Shown here: positions 1 to 9,519 of the stretch, piece by piece | Layout of the letters: every line of letters starts with the position of its first letter | Numbering within the stretch: the stretch's first letter is position 1 | Assembly (NCBI GenBank): GCA_934271735.1 | Contig: CAKQSB010000009.1 | Location: 5,514-69,513 of the forward strand | Direction of reading: 5' to 3' | Origin: an uncultured Clostridia bacterium | Lineage (GTDB): Bacteria; Bacillota; Clostridia; Christensenellales; Borkfalkiaceae | Length of the DNA stretch: 64,000 bases | Position numbers and translations under genes: made by a program | Notes under the pieces: model-generated | What the model saw: only the letters and a program-made list of their open reading frames with translations | The model's database searches: none | What the model was told of the DNA's origin: nothing

Positions 1-33
1 GGGTTGCGCGTTGTTTTCCGTAAATTTCCCCAT
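1..33 (-). CDS. 5' end of an unidentified leftward gene (partial)
   Basis: Only the first 11 codons lie in the window: MGKFTENNAQP, reading leftward off the edge. The ATG at 33-31 is preceded by AAGGAG with proper spacing (positions 40-45), so this is a genuine start. Too little is visible to name a product. Confidence 0.6.
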   Translation of the reverse strand, partial: MGKFTENNAQP

Positions 34-68
34 ACAACTCTCCTTATTATATGAATGATTATATAAAT

Positions 69-91
69 GCGGGCGACCGTCGGTCGCCCGC
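69..91 (-). terminator. Terminator-like hairpin after the lipase gene
   Basis: A perfect 10-bp GC-rich stem (GCGGGCGACC / GGTCGCCCGC) with a 3-nt loop lies downstream of the leftward gene ending at 216 and before the next start at 33. The tail is AT-rich rather than a clean U-run. Confidence 0.55.
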
Positions 92-215
92 AAACGTATA
101 CAAATTATACTATTATTCTTAAAATATGTCAAACAAAAGCGCTTTATCCGAATGTGAATCATTTGTAAACGCTTTTTATGATGTTATTCAGCAAGACGCA
201 CCTCTACCACACATA

Positions 216-3200
216 TTACGGCAGATCCGCATCCTTTTCATCCACAGTGTAACATTCTTTGATGTATCTTAAATCTGTAAACCAATCATCGTCCCAAAAA
301 CCACTTCCGTCATAACGAATATAAATCATAGCCACATTTCGAAGTTTTTCGAGAGGAATCACTATTTTAAATTCATATAATTCATAGTTTTTATCAACCA
401 CACCTGGACCGTGTTCGATCGTTGTCTCCCAAAGCTTATTGTCTGATCCCGCACCACCGTAAAAATAAATATGCTGATAACCGTCGTTGATTTCTTTCAG
501 TCTTATTTTAAATCTGATCACAAGCTGCGTTATTTTGATTTCTTGAAGATAATCAATCAATTGATTTGTTTTTGCTCTTTGTTGCATTATATCATACTTT
601 TGAGAGGGATCAAACGGTCCTGCGTCCGTAATAGTAAACCCTTCGTCCAATAGCGTAAACTTACAGTCGTATCGCCAACGGGCATAAACTGTAATATCGC
701 CAGTCGAAGTCGTTGATATGCTTGTTATTTTTTTGCTTAATGCGCTATCTGTATACCAGCCCAAAAGTATTAATGCCGAGTTTACAGCATCCGGAGAACC
801 CGATGACCATGTTGCCGTCACATTCGACAAATCAAGCCCTTTGCCGTAATCGTATTTAGTCGGACTCCCGCTGCCTGTTTTTAAGGAAATATTTGCTTTT
901 ATTCCTTGAAATCTGATATTCTCATAATGAATACTATAACTTTTACCTCTCCACAACGCAACAGCTGTTTCTTCAATCGTATCCGGATGACTTACACCAA
1001 ACACATAGCGTGCTTTGACGTGATAACGTCCCCACTGATAGACATAATAATATTCACCCGAAGTTAATTCGGGAAGCGTTATCACCTCACCATATTCACC
1101 GTAATAATTTACTGTGCGCTGAATATGCTGTTTTGAGATCAAAATCAGCTTGTATGTTTTCGGATTATAATATGCATACAGCTCAACATCTCCAGCTTGT
1201 TCTTCAATGGTTCGTAATCTTACAGAACTGCTTGCCGTTACCCACCCTTCCATAGTATATCCGGGGCGAGATCTGACTGGAAGTGTTATCTCGTCATAGT
1301 AATGAAATTTTAAAGTACTGTTACCGTAAAACTCGTCATTCAAAGTTGCCGTAAATTCCACAGGAGTCCAATCAGCGTACACATCAAGCACCTCCTGATC
1401 ATATTTGCCGACCCAAGTTCCGCTATTTACAAATTCTCCGTTTATTTTCCAACCATTAAAAACAGCTGTTTGCACCCCGTTTACCGATGCTGGGAATATA
1501 TGTCCCGAGTAGACGCAATTATCCATTATCCTGGCTGCGCTGAAAGGATATTCAACCCCGTTTACTTTGTATGACTTCTGATTAAACACAAAGCTGTTGC
1601 CTACTTTTATATTCATTGTTCCCACTCTCTCATCGCCGTTATGAAAAACCAAAGAATACTGAGTTATTGCCTGAAAATCTGCCTTGTATGTTATTTCTTT
1701 CTCCGGCGAATCCCATATCTTTTGCTTTAAATAATCGCCATACATTATACCTGCGGTTGTATTGAACGGTTTCCAACCTTTAAATATACTGCCGGTTTGC
1801 TTACAATCCGGAATAATAATATTTTCTCCGCAATAAAACCTTGTGTGTAAATCTATATTCTTAAAATGCACATCGGTGTACGCCGCTGTTAAAACATTTT
1901 TGTATTTTTGCCACGAACTTTGAGCGGTTAAACTTTCGATATTCTGTCTTCTTACAGCAATTTCAAGATTATCGTTGCACTGCGAAACGGGCGAATCGTT
2001 TATTTGCGGTAACTTTTCACCTAAAATCTTAATAGACTTTAATTTACCGCACCCGACAAAAGCGTAATCCTCGATAGAAGAAACATATGTCGGAAGAATT
2101 ATCTCTTCAAGAGTATTGTCGTCGGTAAAAGCAAAAGGCGAAATTACCTCAACACCGCTCGGAAACCTATCCGCCGTTAATTTCCAGAAATTCTTACCGT
2201 TGTATTTCAATAAAACCCTTCCGACATACGCAAACGGAGCATTATCGAAAACGGCAGTGCCCTGAAAAGCTGTTTCCGGTATATTCCGTACGTCTTTAGC
2301 CCCATTGACGGTAGACAACTTTGAACAATCCGAAAAAGCAAAACGAGATATCGTATGTATATTTTTCAAGTCTACCAAAGTAAGTTTATCAGCCCCTTCA
2401 AAAGCAGATTCGCTTACGTATTTTATCGAATCTTCATAAGCTTGAGGCAAAACATAGGATTGAACCGAAGAACCTATCGGATATTGCAGAATCCTCCCGA
2501 AAGAAGATGTTTCATACAATACGTTGTTGTAACTTGCGTAGTTAGCATTTGCCGAAACCGAAATCTCTTTCAATTCGGGATTGCACGAAAATGCGGCAAG
2601 TCCTATATCCTCTATTGCCGAACCGATATCTATCTTTTTGAAGTTTGTTCCATAAAAAGCGTAACTATCAACTTTTTTAACACCCGATTTCAAATTCAAA
2701 TCTCCCGACGAAGTCGTCGAGTTGAATCTGCTTAATCTCGATGAACCCGCAAAAGCGCGGAAACCGATTCTTTCAAGCCCGCTTCCCGTTTCCAATGTCA
2801 CAGAAGTAAGATTTGGCAAATTCGCAAAAGAATAATCCCCTATTTCTTTTATCGTTGCGGGAATACGAACGGACGTGACTCCGTTTCCTTTTCCTTTAAA
2901 TACATCATACCCCGTTGCGGTTATCGTATAACCGTTTATCACGGACGGAATAACGATATTCCCCGTTAAATCCTCTCCCGAATAACCTGTAATAGTCGCC
3001 GTATTCGAACTTGTTTCGGAATACATAAATTTTTCCGTTCTCTCACCCAGTGTGATATTTGACAATATGTAATCAATAAAGTCTTTATCTCTCGGCTCCA
3101 TATTATGCCCGACCTCAGGCCAACCGGGAACAGCATATTTCCCCGTTCCGCTTTCATAGCACTTGGAATATTTTTTGAAGCCATAGTTCTTCCCGTTTTT

Positions 3201-4421
3201 GTCTTTCCCGAGCTGAGAATCGAGGTTGACAAGCACGTCGTTTTTATAAACAGCCTTCCACCAGCCGTCCTTCACGATATCTTCCGCAAATAACTCTATG
3301 GCGTCTTTATAATCCGGCATAATCTTCCCTACAAGCCAGGAAACAAACGACGGATTAAGCAACTTAAATGCAGTGTTTAATGCGTTAATCTGAGTATCGG
3401 TTAAAGACAAATCGTAAGTCGCAAGTAATTCCTTATTATCTCTTAACAATTCACATAAGTAATCCACTGTCTGATACGAGCCTAACGCATAAACCGGTAT
3501 CTTGGAATAATTTCCGTTTTTCCATCTGTCGTAGAAATGATTATAAATTTCAGACGTTATTATATCTTTTCGCCCGTTTGAATTTTTTGCAACCAACGCC
3601 CCGAACTCGCTTGCCGCCGTATTTGAACCTAAATAAGGCGTTCCTATACTGAACACCGAAGCCACCATATCGGGGTGATCGAGAGTATACTGTAAATTAG
3701 TAAGCCCGCCGCGGCTATGCCCGATCAGATTGATTTTAGGCAACAATCCACCGTTCAGAAGCTTCACGTCGTAAACGATTTTGCTCATCATATAATTAAA
3801 ATCTTCATACACTTCATAGTTGTGAGCGCTGCTATCATGCGCTTCGAATACAAGTATGATATGTTTTGAATTGTCGGTTATTTTTGTGGTGGTGGAATTC
3901 TGTTCATAATTATCCCCATCCCGATTTTCATCATCTTTCAAATCAAATAATTGAAATGATTTGTTATATTTCATTTTCGCAAGGTAAATATTCGCACCAC
4001 TTCTGCCTGCTTTCAACAGTTCTCTGTCAAGTCTTGACATAATGGAGTCACTGTCATAAGCAAATTTTCCGTCTATGTTGCTCCAATGACTTGCTCTTCC
4101 ATCAAGTCCGTGAGTTATAACAGTTATCTGCGGAGCGGCGGTAGTAACCCGTTCATTTGTTTTTCCGCTCGCATTTGTTATGAAATAATCTTTTATCGTT
4201 AAATCGCCGTAGCTTCCCGTATTGTACTTGTAAGTGTTTGTTTGATCGTAAAGATCTGTTTCGTTTAATGCCGAGCTGTATCCCGTAAATTCTTCTATGA
4301 CATTTTCTGTCGCGGCTTTTGCGATATTGTTGTTAATATCAAAAAATGCGAGCGAGAAAATAAGAAACATAAAAGATAAAACACCTATTAAAGTTACCTT
4401 TTTTGCTTTAAATTTTTTCAT
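216..4421 (-). CDS. Secreted lipase-like alpha/beta hydrolase with leucine-rich and InlB-type repeats
   Basis: A 1401-residue exported protein with a clear N-terminal signal segment (basic start, hydrophobic residues about 8-27, AKAA before about residue 38). Residues about 95-300 look like a lipase/esterase domain: ITHGLDG at about 103 and a nucleophile elbow GHSRGG with Ser236, followed by GTPYLGS. This region resembles PGAP1/triacylglycerol lipase proteins. From about 460 to 850 there are BspA-like LRR_5 repeats, then several InlB-type (Flg_new) repeats ending in forms such as LLGWYTDS..VYARW. The last 150 residues are an unrecognised probable beta domain. AAGGAG precedes the ATG. It is the last gene after two lipoproteins with the same InlB repeat, so a shared surface role is likely. 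Lipase activity is inferred from motifs; the substrate is unknown. Confidence 0.8.
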   Translation of the reverse strand: MKKFKAKKVTLIGVLSFMFLIFSLAFFDINNNIAKAATENVIEEFTGYSSALNETDLYDQTNTYKYNTGSYGDLTIKDYFITNASGKTNERVTTAAPQITVITHGLDGRASHWSNIDGKFAYDSDSIMSRLDRELLKAGRSGANIYLAKMKYNKSFQLFDLKDDENRDGDNYEQNSTTTKITDNSKHIILVFEAHDSSAHNYEVYEDFNYMMSKIVYDVKLLNGGLLPKINLIGHSRGGLTNLQYTLDHPDMVASVFSIGTPYLGSNTAASEFGALVAKNSNGRKDIITSEIYNHFYDRWKNGNYSKIPVYALGSYQTVDYLCELLRDNKELLATYDLSLTDTQINALNTAFKLLNPSFVSWLVGKIMPDYKDAIELFAEDIVKDGWWKAVYKNDVLVNLDSQLGKDKNGKNYGFKKYSKCYESGTGKYAVPGWPEVGHNMEPRDKDFIDYILSNITLGERTEKFMYSETSSNTATITGYSGEDLTGNIVIPSVINGYTITATGYDVFKGKGNGVTSVRIPATIKEIGDYSFANLPNLTSVTLETGSGLERIGFRAFAGSSRLSRFNSTTSSGDLNLKSGVKKVDSYAFYGTNFKKIDIGSAIEDIGLAAFSCNPELKEISVSANANYASYNNVLYETSSFGRILQYPIGSSVQSYVLPQAYEDSIKYVSESAFEGADKLTLVDLKNIHTISRFAFSDCSKLSTVNGAKDVRNIPETAFQGTAVFDNAPFAYVGRVLLKYNGKNFWKLTADRFPSGVEVISPFAFTDDNTLEEIILPTYVSSIEDYAFVGCGKLKSIKILGEKLPQINDSPVSQCNDNLEIAVRRQNIESLTAQSSWQKYKNVLTAAYTDVHFKNIDLHTRFYCGENIIIPDCKQTGSIFKGWKPFNTTAGIMYGDYLKQKIWDSPEKEITYKADFQAITQYSLVFHNGDERVGTMNIKVGNSFVFNQKSYKVNGVEYPFSAARIMDNCVYSGHIFPASVNGVQTAVFNGWKINGEFVNSGTWVGKYDQEVLDVYADWTPVEFTATLNDEFYGNSTLKFHYYDEITLPVRSRPGYTMEGWVTASSSVRLRTIEEQAGDVELYAYYNPKTYKLILISKQHIQRTVNYYGEYGEVITLPELTSGEYYYVYQWGRYHVKARYVFGVSHPDTIEETAVALWRGKSYSIHYENIRFQGIKANISLKTGSGSPTKYDYGKGLDLSNVTATWSSGSPDAVNSALILLGWYTDSALSKKITSISTTSTGDITVYARWRYDCKFTLLDEGFTITDAGPFDPSQKYDIMQQRAKTNQLIDYLQEIKITQLVIRFKIRLKEINDGYQHIYFYGGAGSDNKLWETTIEHGPGVVDKNYELYEFKIVIPLEKLRNVAMIYIRYDGSGFWDDDWFTDLRYIKECYTVDEKDADLP

Positions 4422-4445
4422 TTGTTGTTGCTCCTTTTTATCGTT

Positions 4446-5213
4446 TTATATTATTTCAATCCACTTAGCATAAAGCTTCGTTTCCTGATAAATGATTCCG
4501 CCGCCTTCCGTTTCTTTCTTTTCCGGTAAGGTATCTGCCTCGTAATCCCATTTGTTTATACACTCTTCTTCTTTATACCATCCGTCAAACTCATAACCGA
4601 AACGCTTCGGATTTTCAGGAATATACTCAATTTTTGAACCGTAGTCACAATTATCAATCCAATAATACCCCGCGTTTTCTGCGTTTCCATAGTTATAGAA
4701 ATACGAAACGTTTGCTTTTATATGCCAGTCAATACGACCGAGTATCGGTAATGTGTAATGATCCATTTGTATAGAATCGTCTTCGTTCTTTAAATAAAAT
4801 AATCCTTCGAAATTCAGTGTTTTTTCAAAAGCTCGACTTCTTCCCCATCCCGAACGCATCACCACGTTCGATGTTATGAAAACTTTTTTGAGTTTTTCGC
4901 TTTGAAAATCCGAATATGTCTCTCCGTACAATTCTTCTACTCGGTTTGCTTCGAGATCGTTAGTGCAACCGACCCGACTAACGCGTCTTCCGTCGATACT
5001 TTCGGGAATGACAAGATATTCTTGTTCTTTACCTTTGTCGGTTAATCCCAATATCCGAGTATCGTCTTTGTTTTCTATTGCCGTGTAAATATAGTACCCC
5101 GAATCGCGCAAAGGTATCTGCCCGAATTTTCCATTTTTACAACCCGAAAGACTTACCCCGAAGCAAGCTATAAACATAAATAAAAGTACATGCGCTGTTA
5201 TTCTCTTTTTCAT
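4446..5213 (-). CDS. InlB-repeat lipoprotein, copy 2
   Basis: A 255-residue lipoprotein: basic start MKKR, hydrophobic stretch and lipobox LSGC near residue 25. The middle contains a beta-rich segment (YLVIPESIDGRRVSRVG) like the start of a BspA-type repeat. The C-terminus holds one InlB/Flg_new repeat (GYEFDGWYKEEE ... LYAKW). It is a close paralogue of the next gene upstream (5249-6010), with long identical stretches and an identical GGAGATAAAA ribosome-binding site, so the pair arose by tandem duplication. The gene ends 24 bp before the lipase start. Function is unknown; a cell-surface anchor or binding role is likely. Confidence 0.8.
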   Translation of the reverse strand: MKKRITAHVLLFMFIACFGVSLSGCKNGKFGQIPLRDSGYYIYTAIENKDDTRILGLTDKGKEQEYLVIPESIDGRRVSRVGCTNDLEANRVEELYGETYSDFQSEKLKKVFITSNVVMRSGWGRSRAFEKTLNFEGLFYLKNEDDSIQMDHYTLPILGRIDWHIKANVSYFYNYGNAENAGYYWIDNCDYGSKIEYIPENPKRFGYEFDGWYKEEECINKWDYEADTLPEKKETEGGGIIYQETKLYAKWIEII

Positions 5214-5248
5214 TTTTATCTCCTTTTACTTGTAAATATTTTTATTTG

Positions 5249-6010
5249 TTATACAGTCCATTTCGCAAAAAGCTTTGTTTCCTGATAAATGATTCCGCCG
5301 CCTTCCGTTTCTCTCTTTTCCGGTAAGGTATCTGTTTCATAATCCCATTTGTTTATACACTCTTCTTCTTTATACCATCCGGCAAACTCATAACCGACAC
5401 GCTTCGGATTTTCAGGAATATACTCGATTTTTGAACCGTAGTCACAATTATCAATCCAATAATATCCCGCGTTTTCTGCGTTTCCATAGTTATAGAAATA
5501 TGAAACGTTTGCTTGTGTGTGCCATTGTCTATTGGTAATTTTTGATATTGTATAATGCTCAAATTTAATTGAATCATAATCATTTTTTACATATAACAAC
5601 CCTTTAAAATTCGGTGCTTTTTCAAAAGCTCGACTTCTTCCCCATCCCGAATACATCTCCACGTTCGATGTTATGAAAACTTTTTTAAGTTTTTCACTTT
5701 GAAAATCCGAATATGTCTCTCCGTACAATTCTTCTACTCGGTTTGCTTCGATATCGTTAGTGCAACCGACCCGACTAACGCGTTTCCCGTCTATACTTTC
5801 GGGAATGACAAGATATTCCTGTTCTTTGCCTTTGTCGGTTAATCCCAATATCCGAGTATCGTCTTTGTTTTCTATTGCCGTGTAAATGTAGTACTCCGTA
5901 TTTTTCAAAGGGATTTGCCCGAATTTTCCATTTCCACAACCCGAAAGACTTATCCCGAAGCAAGCTATAAATGCAAATAAAAGTACCTGTGCCGTTATTC
6001 TCTTTTTCAT
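5249..6010 (-). CDS. InlB-repeat lipoprotein, copy 1
   Basis: A 253-residue lipoprotein paralogous to the following gene, with lipobox LSGC and one C-terminal InlB repeat (GYEFAGWYKEEE ... LFAKW). A start seven codons upstream (6031) is possible, but GGAG sits correctly before the ATG at 6010 and the twin gene starts at the same point (MKKRITA), so 6010 is preferred. The two copies differ mainly around residues 130-165, where one or both may be diverging. It is the first gene after the promoter at 6058-6086, so it probably heads a three-gene surface operon. The role is not known. Confidence 0.8.
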   Translation of the reverse strand: MKKRITAQVLLFAFIACFGISLSGCGNGKFGQIPLKNTEYYIYTAIENKDDTRILGLTDKGKEQEYLVIPESIDGKRVSRVGCTNDIEANRVEELYGETYSDFQSEKLKKVFITSNVEMYSGWGRSRAFEKAPNFKGLLYVKNDYDSIKFEHYTISKITNRQWHTQANVSYFYNYGNAENAGYYWIDNCDYGSKIEYIPENPKRVGYEFAGWYKEEECINKWDYETDTLPEKRETEGGGIIYQETKLFAKWTV

Positions 6011-6057
6011 TTTTATCTCCTTTATTATCATATATCAATGGAACTATCGCTTGTTTT

Positions 6058-6086
6058 ATTATAACTTATTCAAACGCCGCCGTCAA
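6058..6086 (-). promoter_or_regulatory. Promoter of the lipoprotein/lipase operon
   Basis: Leftward TTGACG (6086-6081), 17-bp spacer, TATAAT (6063-6058). The start site would be near 6051, giving a leader of about 40 nt before the ATG at 6010. Confidence 0.75.
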
Positions 6087-6169
6087 TACTCACCGACATT
6101 TTTTTGTAAGAATTATTTTAACGTTACCGACATTTTACAATCGGTGTATGCCCGCCGGATACTTCTTAC

Positions 6170-6181
6170 AATCGACTTATA
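6170..6181 (+). repeat. Dispersed AATCGACTTATA repeat, copy 1
   Basis: Contains the 12-bp core AATCGACTTATA shared with five other sites (22007, 35960, 49189, 52188, 58200). This copy lacks the GGC..GCC tail seen in others. The rest of the 330-bp gap between 6010 and 6340 holds only the promoter above and the terminator below. Confidence 0.6.
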
Positions 6182-6261
6182 CTTATTAAATAATCCGAGT
6201 TAAAAAAATGTGACAAAAAATCAGAAAAAATTTAATTTTTTTGTTTATATAAATACTAAAA

Positions 6262-6289
6262 AACGCAAACGAGGAATTTCGTTTGCGTT
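6262..6289 (-). terminator. Terminator of the DUF2238-like gene
   Basis: An 11-bp stem AACGCAAACGA / TCGTTTGCGTT with a 6-nt loop, followed in the leftward direction by TTTTT. It lies 50 bp after the stop at 6340. Confidence 0.8.
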
Positions 6290-6339
6290 GATATTTGCGT
6301 TCTATTCAGATTTAACGTTTATTTTCTTATAAAACAGAA

Positions 6340-7515
6340 TTACACCGTCATTTTGTCGGATAAAACAAGGTCGTCCGTACTGCTTGCGACGGGCGTTTCC
6401 GCTTTGCCCGTTATCGCCGCGCAGGCGGATTTCACCGAGCTTTCCGCGGTTTCGGTTGTTTCCGCTTTTTCCTTCGTTTTTAACGCTTCGGTCGCTCCGT
6501 CCGTCGCTGCCGCTTTTACCGTTTCGGTTGCCCCGACCGCCGCGGCGGTTTCCTCGGTTTTTGCGGCGTTATCGGTTATCGGTTCGCCGACGGGGTTGCC
6601 TCCCTTATCGCAAGCAAGGCTTTCGGAAAAACTAAGCTTGGGAATCATCCATTTTTTATTCTGTTTAAGCCCGATGTAGCCCATAAGCGAAGCCGCGAAA
6701 GCTCCGATCGCGTCGATAATTATATCTTTCATAGTGTCGGCAAGCGCGAGATGACCTTCGAGCGGAATTCCGTTCGCCGTGGAGTGCTTCTGCATATTGA
6801 AACCCATAAGCCCGTCCATCGTGAACTCGTAAATCTCCCAGATCGCGCCGATCGTAACGGCGAAACAGAATGCGAAAAGACTTACGAAAAAAGGCGAAAG
6901 TCTCATAAGCGTATGCTCGTCACGGTTTAAAATCGTTATGAACATAAACCCGAAAAATCCGAGCATAAGGCTACTCATAGCGTGAAGAATGGTATCCCAG
7001 TGCGGAATTTTATAATAAAAGCTCTGCGCTTCGCCTAAAAATATCGAACAATAAAGGAAAATTATGTAGGCTATATACAAAAAGAAAGGAATTTCAAACT
7101 TAAATTTATGCGCGAGCAAACTCGGAATGTGTATGACGATAATTCCGAGAACACATTCGGCAATCATAAGCGCGTAGTTGGCTTTGGTGTTGAATCCCTC
7201 GCCTATCGTGTCGAACGAACCAAAAATAATCTTTAAAATAAGATAAGCTATCGGCGCAATAAAACTGAGCATAGTGAAAAAATATGCGACAAGCGCGATT
7301 TTCTTCTGCTTGGGCGTTCCCGTAGTTGCGTCCACGCTGCCTATCGTTAAAATATTACCCTTCTTCGCTCCGTTCGCCTTCTCGTTCGTTTTACTCGCGG
7401 CGTTTGCGTTGTCGGCATATTTTTTCGCGTTATTCGCACTCTTTATATCGTTTGCGCGTTTTACGTTGTTTGCGCGATTTTGTTTCTTCTTTTTCCCCGC
7501 TTTCTTTTTTCTCAT
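6340..7515 (-). CDS. YjdF/DUF2238-like integral membrane protein with low-complexity tails
   Basis: A 391-residue membrane protein. The first ~65 residues are Lys/Asn/Ala-rich and cytoplasm-like (MRKKKAGKKKKQ...), then come six or so hydrophobic segments, then an Ala/Thr/Glu-rich tail of about 90 residues. The core has HWDTILHAMSSLMLG, GAIWEIYEFTMD and a distal DTMKDIIIDAIGA; these His/Asp/Glu positions resemble the YjdF/DUF2238 family, whose activity is not established. A longer frame reaches 7662, but it runs through the T-arm-like hairpin at 7531 and a terminator. The ATG at 7515 has AGAGG upstream and is preferred. It is monocistronic with its own terminator. Confidence 0.7.
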   Translation of the reverse strand: MRKKKAGKKKKQNRANNVKRANDIKSANNAKKYADNANAASKTNEKANGAKKGNILTIGSVDATTGTPKQKKIALVAYFFTMLSFIAPIAYLILKIIFGSFDTIGEGFNTKANYALMIAECVLGIIVIHIPSLLAHKFKFEIPFFLYIAYIIFLYCSIFLGEAQSFYYKIPHWDTILHAMSSLMLGFFGFMFITILNRDEHTLMRLSPFFVSLFAFCFAVTIGAIWEIYEFTMDGLMGFNMQKHSTANGIPLEGHLALADTMKDIIIDAIGAFAASLMGYIGLKQNKKWMIPKLSFSESLACDKGGNPVGEPITDNAAKTEETAAAVGATETVKAAATDGATEALKTKEKAETTETAESSVKSACAAITGKAETPVASSTDDLVLSDKMTV

Positions 7516-7530
7516 ATTCTCAACCTCTGT

Positions 7531-7563
7531 CAGCCGAGAGGGATTCGAACCACGGAATCCCTC
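7531..7563 (-). repeat. tRNA-3'-end-like sequence forming a hairpin
   Basis: AGCCGAGAGGGATTCGAACC resembles the reverse complement of a tRNA T-arm plus acceptor 3' strand, but the 5' part of a tRNA is missing. It overlaps a 9-bp stem GAGGGATTC (7538-7546) / GAATCCCTC (7555-7563). A closely related sequence forms the ends of the inverted-repeat element at 56989-57269. Confidence 0.5.
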
Positions 7564-7627
7564 CCGACCGGTGAATATATTACCACTCTTTCTTGAAAAT
7601 TTCTCGTAAATACACCCCGCAAAAATG

Positions 7628-7657
7628 AAAATCCCACGGAATTTTCCGTGGGATTTT
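7628..7657 (-). terminator. Terminator of the redox operon
   Basis: A 14-bp perfect stem AAAATCCCACGGAA / TTCCGTGGGATTTT with a 2-nt loop, 54 bp after the hydrogenase stop. A T-run follows on the + strand too, so it may work in both directions. Confidence 0.85.
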
Positions 7658-7710
7658 TTCATTTCGACATCGGTCGACTTTTTTTTCGTTTTATATCCGA
7701 AATTACGCGC

Positions 7711-9156
7711 TTAGTCCTCTGTGTGTTTGAGAACGGAAACTGCGTCGGTTATGGTTTTCTCGTAAGCTTCCTTGCCGTATTTATCGACTTCTGCTTTGTT
7801 CTTTTCGCCGTGGGTAAGGCAGCCCGCGCCGCCTATACAGCCGTTGATACAAGCCATACCTTCGATAAAGTTCGCGTCGAGAAGATTTCTGTTCTTTTTC
7901 AAAAGCGCAATCTTACACTGCTCGATACCGTCGCAAACACAGGGCTTAAGCTCGAAATCGGTAAGTCCCTGTTCTTTGACGGCTTCCGAAACCGCATCCG
8001 AAAGACCGCCCGTACGGGCGAAAATTCTGCCGTAATAAGAAGCGTTGTCCAAAACGCCCTCTTCAAGCGTGGTTATATCGATATCTTTGCTGTCGAAAAG
8101 CGCCTGAAGCTCCTCAAACGTAAGCGCAACGTCAACAAACTCCTTAACTTTCTCTTTCTGAACCTCGGCTTTCTTTGCCGTGCAAGGTCCTATGAAGATA
8201 ACCTTGCAAGAGCTTTCATTCTTTTTAAGATACTTCGCGATAGCCGCCATGGGAGACGGGTTGCTCGAAATGAACTGTTTGAGCTGCGGGAAGTTCTTTT
8301 CGACGAAATCAACGAAAGCGGGGCAGCACGAGCTTGTTAAAAAGCCTTTTTCGGCAAGTTCTTTAGACTCGTCGAGCGCAACCATATCCGCGCCGAGAGC
8401 GGCTTCTATCACGGTGTGGAAACCGAGTTCTTTAAGACCGGTTATAACCTGACCGAGCTTAGCGTAGCTGAACTGCGACGAAATTGACGGAGCGACAACG
8501 GCGAACACTTTGTACTTTTCGTTGTTTTCGCTTTCTTTGATTATATTTATCGCGTCCACGATAAACGATTTGTCGGTTATCGCGCCGAACGGACACTGAT
8601 AAACGCAAGCTCCGCAGGAGATACATTTATCGTGATTTATGCAAGCCTGTTTTTCCTCGCCCATAGAAATAGCGTTTACTTTGCAAGCCATTTCGCAGGG
8701 GCGTTTGTTGTTTCTTATCGCGTTGTAAGGGCAAACTTTGGAGCATGCTCCGCACTCCTTGCAAAGCGATTTATCGATATGCGCGACATGGTTTGAATCG
8801 AACGAAATAGCTCCGAAACGGCAGGCGTCGTTGCAACGGTGAGCGAGACAACCTCTGCACGCCGAAGAAACTTCGTAGCCGTTGACCGGACATTCGTCGC
8901 AGGCTATGTCGATAACCTGAATAATCCCCGGATCGCCTTTCGCTCCGCTCATCGCATACTTAACTCTTTCGCCTAAAATCGCCCTTTCCTTATAAACGCA
9001 GCAACGCATCGTGGGAACTTTCCCGGGGACGATTATCTTCGGAATATCCATTGATTCCTCGAAAAGCGTCCCTGCCCATGCCTTACGGGCGACTTCGCGG
9101 AGAACCTTGTATTTGAGGTGCTGAACCCTCGTGTCGAATTTTTTGATGTTTTCCAT
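7711..9156 (-). CDS. [FeFe] hydrogenase, group-B-like, with ferredoxin domains
   Basis: A 481-residue cytoplasmic iron hydrogenase, interconverting protons and H2 with ferredoxin-type electrons. Residues about 85-200 hold several Cys clusters for [4Fe-4S] centres (CKECGACSKVCP, CISCGACVYQCP and others). The H-cluster motifs are present: L1 TSSCCPA (Cys277/278), L2 GPCTAKK (Cys325) and L3 MACINGC (Cys436/440). The GPCxAKK and MACxxGC forms match the less studied group B enzymes rather than the classic MPCxxKK type. It is the last gene of the operon, 99 bp after a NuoE-like ferredoxin, with CGGAG before the ATG. It probably disposes of reduced ferredoxin made by the upstream Hdr/Flx complex; a sensory or H2-uptake role is possible. 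No HydE/F/G maturases are in the window. Confidence 0.85.
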   Translation of the reverse strand: MENIKKFDTRVQHLKYKVLREVARKAWAGTLFEESMDIPKIIVPGKVPTMRCCVYKERAILGERVKYAMSGAKGDPGIIQVIDIACDECPVNGYEVSSACRGCLAHRCNDACRFGAISFDSNHVAHIDKSLCKECGACSKVCPYNAIRNNKRPCEMACKVNAISMGEEKQACINHDKCISCGACVYQCPFGAITDKSFIVDAINIIKESENNEKYKVFAVVAPSISSQFSYAKLGQVITGLKELGFHTVIEAALGADMVALDESKELAEKGFLTSSCCPAFVDFVEKNFPQLKQFISSNPSPMAAIAKYLKKNESSCKVIFIGPCTAKKAEVQKEKVKEFVDVALTFEELQALFDSKDIDITTLEEGVLDNASYYGRIFARTGGLSDAVSEAVKEQGLTDFELKPCVCDGIEQCKIALLKKNRNLLDANFIEGMACINGCIGGAGCLTHGEKNKAEVDKYGKEAYEKTITDAVSVLKHTED

Positions 9157-9255
9157 TTTAACTCCGATTTACGAGCGAAAAACCCCGCTTATCCCGCGAG
9201 GCTTACCGCCGTATTGTTTTTAAGCTCCGTAATATTTTTAAGCTCTGTAGTATTT

Positions 9256-9498
9256 TTATACTTTCGGAAGAATCGCTTCTTTGAAGAATTCGTCGACGTT
9301 TCCGGGGTTTACCGAATGGAAATCGCCGTCTACCGTAACGCAAACGCCTTCCTGGCACTTACCCATACAGAACGTTCCCGCAAGTTCGACTTTATCGTCG
9401 AGCTTGTTTTTAACGATAAGATTTTTAAGCTCTTCGACAACCTGACGCGAGCCTTTGATGTGACAAGAACTGCCTATACAAACCGTAACTTTAACCAT
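9256..9498 (-). CDS. Thioredoxin-like [2Fe-2S] ferredoxin (NuoE-type)
   Basis: An 80-residue protein with the thioredoxin-like [2Fe-2S] fold of complex I subunit E: VTVCIGSSCHIKGS near the start and GTFCMGKCQEGVCV in the middle supply the four cluster cysteines. It covers only the cluster domain; the helical N-terminal part of full NuoE/HydA-type subunits is absent. An ATG three codons earlier exists, but AGAGGA is correctly spaced for the ATG at 9498. Lying between frdA and the hydrogenase, it likely passes electrons to or from the hydrogenase, though partners cannot be proven from sequence. Confidence 0.8.
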   Translation of the reverse strand: MVKVTVCIGSSCHIKGSRQVVEELKNLIVKNKLDDKVELAGTFCMGKCQEGVCVTVDGDFHSVNPGNVDEFFKEAILPKV

Positions 9499-9519
9499 AT
9501 TTTTCATCCTCTGTGCTTT

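Noticed and set aside
7531..7600. A tRNA gene on the minus strand
   Set aside because: Only a T-loop/acceptor-like 3' part is present; the T-stem does not pair and no D- or anticodon arm can be drawn.
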